Origin: Tritrichomonas musculus
Lineage: Eukaryota > Parabasalia > Tritrichomonadida > Tritrichomonadidae
Reading direction: 5' to 3'
NCBI GenBank assembly: GCA_039105265.1
Contig: JAPFFF010000001.1
Coordinates: 5,270,001-5,334,000 of the forward strand
DNA: 64,000 bases
The notes below the pieces were generated by a model that saw only the letters and a program-made list of their open reading frames with translations, had not been told where the DNA came from and did no database searches. Position numbers and translations under genes: made by a program. Shown piece by piece: positions 27,294 through 35,038 of this stretch (position 1 is its first letter; the number at the start of each line of letters is the position of its first letter).

Positions 27294-29639
27294 TCAATCA
27301 TCGTAGTGTGGGAAAGCGTCAAAATCGTCATCACTGGAGAGGACATCTACCACGTCTTTTGGTGTCTCGTTTTGATGATAGATTTCTCTTTCGTCAGGTC
27401 TTAGAAATTGATCAATACTCAGGTAGTACCATTGCATGTGCGTTTTGGTTTTTGAATAATTTTCGATCTTTTCTTCGGCAATTTTCTTTGCTTTTTCATC
27501 GTTGCAGCCATGAATGATTTTGATAGCATTTTCTAATTCTGCTCTTTTTTGTATTGCTAATTCATCCGAATGATCATTCATTTCGTCTTCGGGTATTTGA
27601 AGTTTTGAGGCATTTTTGCGAATTGTTTCATTCATTTGTTTGACAACTTTATCATAATCTTCATCAGACATTGTTAGTGGTTGTTTATTTGCAGCCATGA
27701 CTTTTTCTTGTATTTTTTCTGGTGATTCCCTTCTTTTTAAATGATTAAGGATTTGTTCACTATTGACCTTCTTTTGCCATTCTTTGTATTTTTCAGACTC
27801 TTCGTTGGTAAAGAAATGGCATTTCTGAACTTCAAACGGTTGCTTGCCTTTTTCCATGAATGGCTTCAATCTTTCTTCAACTTCTTTTTTGGCGATATTT
27901 TGTGAGACGTCCTGAATTTTTGATAAGATCCGACTGAATTCATCAATTTTTGTTGACCATTGTCTTACCAATAAAACATGAGCGCTCCATTGATCCTGTT
28001 CCTTTTGAGTTACCAAATCCAAGACGGTTAAGACTTCCAATAATTCACCTTCGTCCAACTTTATTTGAATTCTTTTTTCAATTTCGTCTTCCAATTTTTC
28101 TTCATTCCAGTCAGGGTGTGAAAATTGCACCATTTCTTTTGTGTCATTAATCAATTGTTTTTTGATATTGTTTTGTAAAATATTTTGATCCCTGTATTTT
28201 CGCCAATAAATTTGCGATTCTTTTTCAGTGAGTAGTTCATCTAATTCCCAATCATCGGAATCAGCAAATTTGTCAGGATTGAGAACTCTTTCTCTTGCAA
28301 TTTTTGTTATTTCGTTGTCTGCTTTTTCTGGGTATATCAGGTGGAGCATTTCTGATAATTCTCTTATCTGTCTCTTTTGATGACCAGAGACCAATATTAT
28401 TCTTGGAGTTGGCGCTGGAGGTGGAGGTGTTTGTTGAACATCTTTCGCACGGGGAACTTGTGATCGGCTTGTGATCTTTTTCTTTGGTTTATCGCGTTTA
28501 TCAGATTTATCAGGTTTATCAGGTTGAATAACTCTGTTCATTCTTTCAAGTTTTCTTTTTGAAGGTGATTTCTTTCCTGTCTTAGATTTCTTTCCTGTCT
28601 TAGATTTCTTTTTTGAATTTGTTTTCTTTCCTGTCTTAGATTTCTTTTTTGGTTCTGGTTTATTTTTCGTCTTTTCAACTGACCCTGGTTTGATTGTTTC
28701 ATTCAAATCTTCTAATTGGACTTTTTCTTTCCATTCCATGTATTGTTCTCTTTCTTTCCTGTCGATTTCGTTTCTTGTAGCTTGACTTGTCTCATCTGTT
28801 GAAAACACCAATTTGAGATATGAATGTCGACTGGTAAAGGTTTTTGTTTTCATAAATTTCAAAATTTTTCTCAGATCTCTCGGTAAATTGTTTTCATCTT
28901 GATAATACTGAAACATTGTTTTCATGATTTCGTCATTTGTCTTTCCGAGAATATCAGCATTGATTGATTTGAAATGGTCCATAAATATATCTGTCCAGAT
29001 TTTGATATTGCCGTTTTCGTCGTAATCATCAACAAATGTATGTGCCAAATTTGATTTGAATAATTCCATGCAAATCAATCGTGCAACAATTTCATTCATT
29101 TCGTCATCTTCTATAAAACGAAGGAATTCCTGATCATCTAACCATGAAATTATTTCAGATTTTGTTTGAATGCCATTTTCTTCAAATTCTTGCCATTGCT
29201 CCGAGCTTATGTTTGATGGAAGGGTTAAATGATGATGGTGAATATTTTGATCTTTTTCTGTATTTTCAACTTTTTCATCTTTTTCCTGACAATCTAAATT
29301 TTTGATAACTTCTTTGGGGTCATCATCACTTTTCTGTGCTTTTGGCTGATTTTTCTTAATTATTGGTGTTGGCTGAGATTTGTATGCATCTTCTGAAATA
29401 AATTCGACTTCTGAGCTATAATCTTCATCTGATGATAAGCTTCTTTTCTTTGGAACTGGTTGACTTATTTGTTGAAAACGTGGATTTTTTGAGCCATGTG
29501 TAGAAATTTGAATGCCATCAGAAATTTGCCTTTGCATACCATTTTTATTTGTAGCTCCTATTTCATCATAGGTTTGCTTTTGCTTCTCTTTTTGAGAGTG
29601 TAGCCTTTGTCTTGTGGTGTTGTTGCCTTGGTGGGACAT
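27294..29639 (-). CDS. Large charged protein with about four degenerate repeats
   Basis: 781 residues from the ATG at 29639. The frame is open to 29735, but that part holds the promoter. The N-terminal 350 residues are charged and disordered; around residues 330-400 there is a Lys-rich run (KKSKTGKKSKTGKKSPSKRK). The C-terminal half has about four copies of a unit of about 75 residues, ending in patterns like ELLTEKESQIYWRKYRDQN, DLVTQKEQDQWSAH, FTNEESEKYKEWQKKV and LRPDEREIYHQN. No family recognised. The repeats suggest a helical scaffold; the Lys-rich part suggests nucleic-acid contact (inference). Third largest gene of the element. Confidence 0.65.
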   Translation of the reverse strand: MSHQGNNTTRQRLHSQKEKQKQTYDEIGATNKNGMQRQISDGIQISTHGSKNPRFQQISQPVPKKRSLSSDEDYSSEVEFISEDAYKSQPTPIIKKNQPKAQKSDDDPKEVIKNLDCQEKDEKVENTEKDQNIHHHHLTLPSNISSEQWQEFEENGIQTKSEIISWLDDQEFLRFIEDDEMNEIVARLICMELFKSNLAHTFVDDYDENGNIKIWTDIFMDHFKSINADILGKTNDEIMKTMFQYYQDENNLPRDLRKILKFMKTKTFTSRHSYLKLVFSTDETSQATRNEIDRKEREQYMEWKEKVQLEDLNETIKPGSVEKTKNKPEPKKKSKTGKKTNSKKKSKTGKKSKTGKKSPSKRKLERMNRVIQPDKPDKSDKRDKPKKKITSRSQVPRAKDVQQTPPPPAPTPRIILVSGHQKRQIRELSEMLHLIYPEKADNEITKIARERVLNPDKFADSDDWELDELLTEKESQIYWRKYRDQNILQNNIKKQLINDTKEMVQFSHPDWNEEKLEDEIEKRIQIKLDEGELLEVLTVLDLVTQKEQDQWSAHVLLVRQWSTKIDEFSRILSKIQDVSQNIAKKEVEERLKPFMEKGKQPFEVQKCHFFTNEESEKYKEWQKKVNSEQILNHLKRRESPEKIQEKVMAANKQPLTMSDEDYDKVVKQMNETIRKNASKLQIPEDEMNDHSDELAIQKRAELENAIKIIHGCNDEKAKKIAEEKIENYSKTKTHMQWYYLSIDQFLRPDEREIYHQNETPKDVVDVLSSDDDFDAFPHYDD

Positions 29640-29782
29640 GAAAAAAAGTGATGTGATGACCTCTAGGGAAAAAATTAGATTTTGGTAAACGGTCTCCACC
29701 CCTAAACACCTAGAGGCACCCCATAAGGGACCCAAATAAAAATATGATTTTTCGTGCTCACCTCATCACCTCATTTTTTTAC
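29640..29782. promoter_or_regulatory. Divergent promoter, second class
   Basis: Holds GTGATGTGATGACCTC, GGGAAAAAATTAGATTTTGG and TAAACGGTC, matching 26740-26800, then a more GC-rich part (CACCCCTAAACACCTAGAGG). Minus start: TCACTTTTTTTC then ATG at 29639. Plus start: CCTCATTTTTTTAC then ATG at 29783. Confidence 0.6.
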
Positions 29783-30385
29783 ATGTCGTCCGAGCACCAC
29801 GTAACCATAGATGAACCAGCTGATACTGAAGATAATGTCGAAACTCATGATGATATTATTGAACGATTACGAAATGTGCCAAAACGGTCCGAAACTTCTC
29901 TTGGTAAAGAGGAAAACGCCCGAATTTGGGATAACACTGAAACCGAGTATACTGAAGTTGAACCAGTTCCGCCTCCTCGATTTCCTAAAATTCCAAACAA
30001 AATCCCAGAAAAAGTCGGACTTGATAGTTACTATTTCAACGGAGTTGAACAAAAACGAATAATTCGAGGTTTGGCGATGTTTTACCTATACAAAACATTC
30101 AAAGGAAAAGGCAAATCTGACCATAATCACCTCAGTTTTGACACCTTACGAAGGTCAAATATGTTTCGAATTCAGTCGGAAGTTGATGATCGAGCCGAAT
30201 TTGAGGTCATCAAAGAATACATGGAAATTCAATGCCAAAATGATCGTCTTAAAAATGGCTGTTTCCCAGAAGAGGAAGAAGAGGAAGAAGAGGAAGAAGA
30301 AGAAGAAGAATTAATTGAAAAAGAAGAGGAAAAAGAAGACGAAGCACCAGATGACTTCAAAAAAGATCCTAATTGGAAACCATAA
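29783..30385 (+). CDS. Acidic unknown protein, last gene before the right end
   Basis: 200 residues from the ATG at 29783 (the in-frame ATG at 29744 lies upstream of the Inr). The middle has a compact domain (GLDSYYFNGVEQKRIIRGLA; FKGKGKSDHNHLSFDTLRRS) and the end has a pure acidic run of about 25 Glu/Asp residues encoded by GAA/GAG repeats. No family recognised. Its codon use is less AT-rich than that of the other small genes. Confidence 0.6.
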   Translation: MSSEHHVTIDEPADTEDNVETHDDIIERLRNVPKRSETSLGKEENARIWDNTETEYTEVEPVPPPRFPKIPNKIPEKVGLDSYYFNGVEQKRIIRGLAMFYLYKTFKGKGKSDHNHLSFDTLRRSNMFRIQSEVDDRAEFEVIKEYMEIQCQNDRLKNGCFPEEEEEEEEEEEEEELIEKEEEKEDEAPDDFKKDPNWKP

Positions 30386-30935
30386 AAAGGACGTTTAGTG
30401 AGAGGACGTTTAATAAATACTCTCATACTAGGTTTTAAGTAAACCACACAATTAACAACTTTTTCTATAGCTTTTTTGATGTTAACGATACGGGACCTCC
30501 TTCCTAGCAGAGCGTTGAGAGGAATCCTGAGAGCAGCCCAGTGGAAGATCATTAATGGGAGTGGGGGATCATACCTGGCATAGCGGGGCTGGGGTCACGG
30601 ATGGGAAATATTTGACGCGGTTTTTGAACGAAGTGCAAAAATCGTGGCAAATATATAACTACTTCTTCCTATTTTTATTAAACAAGAGAAATATTTTGGA
30701 AATTCAAATATTGAATTGTATTTTAAAAAGTTGATAGATTTATTAGAAAATCTAAAAAAATTTCTGATTTATCGTCTTTACTTAAAAAAATAAATTTATC
30801 TTATTTTTATTCTATTTAAAATTTTAGTATACTTAAAATATAGATTAAAAAATTTACATTTATTACTTTAAAATATATTTAAACTGTTATAAATCAGAGG
30901 TTTTATTTGCAATAACTCTATTTATGTTTTAAATT
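30386..30935. other. Probable right end of the Polinton and start of host DNA
   Basis: No gene. 30386-30480 holds a repeat of GGACGTTTAGTGAGA / GGACGTTTAATAAA. 30480-30645 is strikingly GC-rich for this window (TACGGGACCTCCTTCC; GTGGGGGATCATACCTGGCA; AGCGGGGCTGGGGTCACGG). From about 30650 the sequence becomes host-like AT-rich filler. The GC-rich part probably belongs to the terminal inverted repeat, but the left partner is not in the window. Confidence 0.5.
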
Positions 30936-31485
30936 TTGGATATTTTTAAGGCCAAAAAAAGGTTAAAAATAATTGACCATTTTTTTATTTTCATTTTTGC
31001 AATTATAATGACGAAGTATCTTTCATTAGCATACCAAAATTCAGTTAACTTTCCTAGCAATAAAGAATATGAATCAATAGATTTAATATCAAGTAGTGTT
31101 CTAGATGTTGAATTAGATGGATACCTAAATCTTCAAAGAATCAGAATATCAAAGTGCGATAAATTAGTTAAAGTTCATCTTTCAAATATGCCCATTTATT
31201 ACAACAATAGAAGGAGGTTTTATTGAATCGCAATCTTGAAAACGTTATTTTTGATGAATGCCCATTTATTACAACAAAATATATCAAGAAAAAACAAGAT
31301 AATAATCAAGAAATTGTGAATGAGGATCAACGGAATCACAATTGATATTTGTTGATTTAACTTGGAGTATTTTCAATGAATTATTTTTTGTTAATTCTGA
31401 TAAATTTAACGTAACAGATGAAGTACAACACAAGCATTCAAGATGTGGAGCATTAAAATGATTTCGTTAACATCAAAATAATTAT
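30936..31485 (+). pseudogene. Leucine-rich-repeat N-terminal part of the glycohydrolase gene, broken
   Basis: Host gene remnant. After an N-terminal hydrophobic segment come LRR-like stretches (LDGYLNLQRIRISKCDKLVK, VHLSNMP) and, in a shifted frame, NLENVIFDECPFITTKYIKK. Between 31282 and 31485 the plus strand reads poorly, but the minus strand gives a good LRR reading (NLSELTKNNSLKILQVKSTN). This points to an inverted segment flanked by a 27-base inverted repeat. The part lies directly before, and is probably the former N-terminus of, the ADP-ribosylglycohydrolase frame. Confidence 0.55.
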
Positions 31486-31512
31486 TATTTTGTTGTAATA
31501 AATGGGCATTCA
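31189..31512. repeat. Three copies of TGCCCATTTATTACAACAA, one inverted
   Basis: Direct copies at 31189-31207 and 31259-31277, inverted copy at 31490-31508. The second and third match over 27 bases (31255-31281 and 31486-31512) and enclose 204 bases that appear inverted relative to the gene. In coding terms the direct copies encode a P-F-I-T-T step of the leucine-rich repeat. Confidence 0.7.
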
Positions 31513-32874
31513 CAATTAAAAATCATTATTTTTGATCAAACTGAAGATTACAAAAAATGTGTAAATGAGAATGGAAATAATCTTTTAAGCCAATTTTATG
31601 TTGCTGATAATACACATTCAAATCAAGACATCGAAAAAGTTTTAAATATAGATGAATTTATTCCAAAATATCAATCTTATCAAAAACTCCTTTATGGACC
31701 TTGGGGAGTCCCAGAAAATGACAAAATTCCACCTGTTAAAGTCGAAAAAGGAGTAATTCAACCTCCAAGTGGAATAAATCATGAAAAAGCAGTAGATGCA
31801 ATAGTTGGATCAATAATGACATCAGCAGTAATGGATATGGTTGGTGTTGGTGTTGAATTCATAAACGGAGTAGTTGCAAAACCGTTATTATTAGGAAATT
31901 TGAATATTTCATGGACACATCCTCGAAGCAATTTCCATAACAGAGTATTTACTAGAGGAACATCAACAGATGATACATCACAATGCATTTTAATTATGAG
32001 AACAATAGTTGATTTAAACAACAACAATAATAATAAAAACATAAAAGAATATGAAAGTTCATCAAAATCATTTAATGTTGATAATGTTAAGATTGATCCA
32101 AAGAAATTTGCAAGTGAATTATTAAATTGGATTGATTATGGACATAGAGAACATAAACAAAACAAAGGATTAGGAATTGGAGCAACTACAAGTTTTGTTG
32201 TTTATCATCCAAAATATTTACAAGATCCAATTTATTGTGCAAAAGATGCTTGGATCGAAATGGGTAAAACAGCAGCTCCAAATGGCTCAGTGATGCGAAT
32301 TGCATCATCTGGTTGTTTTGCATTTTGGGATGAAAAAGTTGTTATTCAAAATGCAGACAAATATGCAAAAGTTACTCATGCCGATCCACGTTGTGTTTAT
32401 TCTTCAATTGCAGCTGCCCTTCTCATTGCAAGATATATTCAATGGAATGCTGGTTTAAGAGGTGAAGAAGAACCAAACATTGATGAAGCTTTAAACGAAG
32501 CATTAAACTATGTACCTGAAATAGATGAATACAAAAGTGACATAAATTTCTATTCAAATTGTAAAACGGTTGAAGAATTGAAATTATCTGGTGATGATAA
32601 AATAGGTTACTGCTTAAAGGCATTTGGAAGCGCTATATGGGCATTAAGATATTGTAATTCAATCGAAGAAGGATTAACAAAAGTAATTAGAGAAGGTGGT
32701 GATGCTGATACAAATGGAGCGGTTGTTGGAGCTCTTCTTGGCGCTAAATTCGGTTTTAATAAAATTCCAAAAGAATTTATAGAATATATGTTCGTTGGCC
32801 AATGGATGTTTAGAGAAATAACACCTTACATTGAATTAATGGGATTAAAAATGATTCCTTCTCCATATATTTAA
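31486..32874 (+). pseudogene. ADP-ribosylglycohydrolase (ARH/DraG family), domain intact but 5' part disrupted
   Basis: The frame is open from 31471 to 32874, but its first ATG (31816) falls inside the domain. Family motifs: DAIVGSIMTSAVMDMVGVGV (start), TRGTSTDDTSQCILIM (metal-binding DDT), GSVMRIASSGCF, and REGGDADTNGAVVGALLGAK (second metal site). These enzymes remove ADP-ribose from proteins with two magnesium ions. The catalytic residues look intact; the N-terminal LRR part upstream is broken and partly inverted. The gene may be dead or may give a shortened product from an unrecognised start. Confidence 0.8.
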
Positions 32875-32910
32875 TAAAAATCATTTTTTAAATTATATAC
32901 TTTTTTACAT

Positions 32911-33332
32911 AATGAGTGATAACATAAAACAAATATTATATCGGAATGATCCATATTTTGATTATATAGAAACTGTATTTTATTAATAGAATAAAATAAT
33001 ATTTTATATTAAATTGATATATGATTGATTTATTCATGTTCAGTTTTTTAAGAAAAGAAGTAGTTAGATATTGTGATATTAACATAATTAAAAAGTTTAT
33101 AAGCGACACTGATTCTAAATTTATAAATTAAACTTTTTGGCCCAATGATAGATATATATCATCCAAGCATTTGGTACAGACCTATAAACATTTAATTATA
33201 ATTTATTATGGTGATTTCGTATTCAGTCAATTCTTGTTGAATTATTTCTGGAATAATGAGTTTTGGTATGGCGTTGCTGACTTAGAATCATTGTTTATTA
33301 AATTATACTCAAAACTTCTTCTTCCTATATAA
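32911..33332 (+). pseudogene. Degenerate host frame, unknown family
   Basis: Starts like a gene (MSDNIKQILYRNDPYFDYIE at 32911), then after an AT-rich gap continues from 33021 with protein-like sequence in one frame interrupted by a single in-frame stop at 33129; the second half (FWPNDRYISSKHLV; LLNYFWNNEFWYGVADLESL) is aromatic-rich and convincing. The start resembles the opening of the trichomonad ankyrin/DUF3447 genes, but this is weak. Likely a dead host gene. Confidence 0.35.
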
Positions 33333-33371
33333 CAAAATACTTTCAATGACTTTTATCTTTATTTTTTCTAT

Positions 33372-33897
33372 ACTCTAGAAAAGTTATCAATTTCATTTTT
33401 GTAAAAATTATTGTAAATTGAATCTCTAAAACATTCTTTAATTGGCATCCTTGAAATTACTTTGAAATTATCATTTAAACAACGGTACATCTTACCAATT
33501 TTATAAAAATTTCAATATTGAAATTTTTTTCTAAGAATTTGTCCATTTCACTAAATATGATGTTGTTGGCTTCTGTTTCAAATATTGATTTTATGAGTAT
33601 GTCTGGTCTAATATCATGAAATGAAAGATATTCATTTTTAAGAATATCATTTAATTTAGTAACATGTATTTTAGGATCAAATTTGTTAGGATATTCATCT
33701 AGGTATTGTGTATATTCAAGAAAGTTTTCTTTATCGATTGAGCAATCAAGAAAATCTGGGTTTGTTTTTAGTTCATTTAAAATTTCATCAAATGATGGTC
33801 TCTGCTTTGAATCAGGTGAGCAGCATCGCTCAATCAATTGGCGATAATAATATAAAACTGGACACTCATATAAAGGCCGAAATTTTGAATCCTCCAT
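33372..33897 (-). pseudogene. C-terminal fragment of a TKL protein kinase
   Basis: The opening (RPLYECPVLYYYRQLIERCC, then SPDSKQRPSFDEILNELKTN) is the end of a tyrosine-kinase-like catalytic domain and matches the same part of the kinase at 54084-58658 (YKNLIIRCWSQDPLGRPTFDQ). The N-lobe, HRD and DFG parts are absent. The main frame stops at 33475, but coding character continues in another frame to a stop near 33372 (MYRCLNDNFKVISRMPIKEC), so there is a frameshift near 33490. A dead gene fragment of the host kinase family. Confidence 0.7.
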
Positions 33898-33921
33898 ATA
33901 TCTTTAATTAGAAAATGAATA

Positions 33922-34176
33922 ATGACCTTTACCAGTTACAAGAAAAGACATCCTCCGTATATCTTTACAACACAGTTGGCTGCACAGCAGACTCTTGCAA
34001 AGCAAGTGGAAGAACTAAAAAAAGAGATACAGCAAATGAAAGGGAAAATAAATTACATCATACATTTCTTAAATCCTCAGACAGAGAGTCCATATGGACA
34101 TAGCGACTACGTTGACAACTTTGTTGGCTCAGTTTATGCCTGCGATATAGAAGTTTCTCCTCCTTCAGATACCTGA
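33922..34176 (+). pseudogene. Coiled-coil fragment, unknown
   Basis: 84 codons with a helical core (AAQQTLAKQVEELKKEIQQM) and a Ser/Pro/Asp-rich end. It begins directly where the kinase fragment ends, with no obvious promoter. Probably the C-terminal scrap of a larger host gene. Confidence 0.3.
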
Positions 34177-34267
34177 ACTATTAGGCAGGAATGAGAATCT
34201 GGATTATATTTTTTTTCTTCAGACAATTTCCTGTACAAATTAATTAACTAATTAGACATATTCTATA

Positions 34268-34380
34268 AGATAATTAATATAAACGTTTAATAACTAATTG
34301 AATACTTATAGAATATTTCGGAAGAAATTGAATATTCTATAAGTATTCAATTAGTTATTAAAAGTTTATATTAATTATCT
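34268..34380. repeat. Long hairpin: 50-base inverted repeat with 13-base loop
   Basis: Arms 34268-34317 and 34331-34380, differing at about one position; loop TCGGAAGAAATTG region. The right arm and the sequence after it recur near 42810-42900 at the head of the second cassette copy, where the hairpin is decayed. It may be a small inverted-repeat element or a cassette border. Confidence 0.75.
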
Positions 34381-35038
34381 TTTCTTTTAATAATTATTTA
34401 GCTTATATTATATGTATTATATATTATATCAATATAAATTATTATAATATTAAAATATAATTGCCAAAATTATATTACTCATTTTTAATAAAATAAATTT
34501 AACTTTAACTTTAACAAAACATTTTGTAGAAACAAAGAGCCATTTTTGCAAGCCAAACCAAACTCATATTTAAACTTTAACGATACATTTTGTAGAAACA
34601 AAGCCACAAAATAGAATTAAAAAATTGCAATCTTCTAAATTCTTCATTTTCATTCAACAATTTTCTCTATATTTTATCAAAAGCCAATTCAACCATTTTT
34701 TCAATAAATGCATTCTTAAAGAGATATGAATATGATCACCTTTCATATCATCATAAAATAATTGTTTATATATTAGTTTTATATATATACGAAAATGTAG
34801 ACATTTATGGGCAACTTGTGGCTTCTTTGTGGGACTCTAATATATTGAAATAATTTTTTTTTTTTTTTTGAGAAATTGAATTAAAATTTTTAAAAAAATC
34901 TGTTACTTCAATTTCTCACTTTTCATTTTAATTTTTTCATTTCAAAACAAGTAGTGACTCTCAAAATGAAGTATGACATTTTTTCAATTGAATATTTAAA
35001 TACTTTAATTATTAATAACAACCAATTCACTTTATTAG
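34381..35038. other. Region upstream of the GTPase gene
   Basis: No gene. Contains an AT-dinucleotide-rich part, two copies of ACTTTAAC----ACATTTTGTAGAAACAAAG (34512 and 34577), and a short scrap of the ankyrin gene start (CCATTTTTGCAAGCCAAACC at about 34541, identical to 42701-42720). The ATG at 35039 follows an Inr (TTCACTTTATTAG). The stretch is largely repeated at 42820-43150. Confidence 0.55.

Larger units (their letters stand above)
1..30650. mobile_element. Large Polinton/Maverick, right-hand part (left end outside window)
   Basis: The hallmark set is present: protein-primed family B polymerase (12807-16487), retroviral-type integrase (24967-26355), SF3 helicase (21984-23687) and a capsid/fibre block (1-8321). 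About 35 densely packed genes lie here with spacers of roughly 30-60 bases, unlike the host DNA to the right. The right limit is inferred from a GC-rich stretch at 30480-30645 followed by very AT-rich host-like DNA; the matching left terminal repeat is outside the window, so the exact edge and target duplication cannot be read. Most visible genes look whole; at least one, a surface-protein gene, is broken. At over 30 kb this is larger than typical 15-22 kb Polintons. The long open frames suggest a fairly young copy, though age cannot be measured here. Confidence 0.92.

Noticed and set aside
30229-30552. Minus-strand frame of 107 codons
   Set aside because: It is the reverse of the acidic GAA/GAG run, giving a poly-Ser shadow.
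30480-30645. Structural RNA gene (5S, U1, U4, RNase P or SRP RNA) in the GC-rich stretch
   Set aside because: None of the conserved blocks of these RNAs could be found; the position fits an element terminus better.
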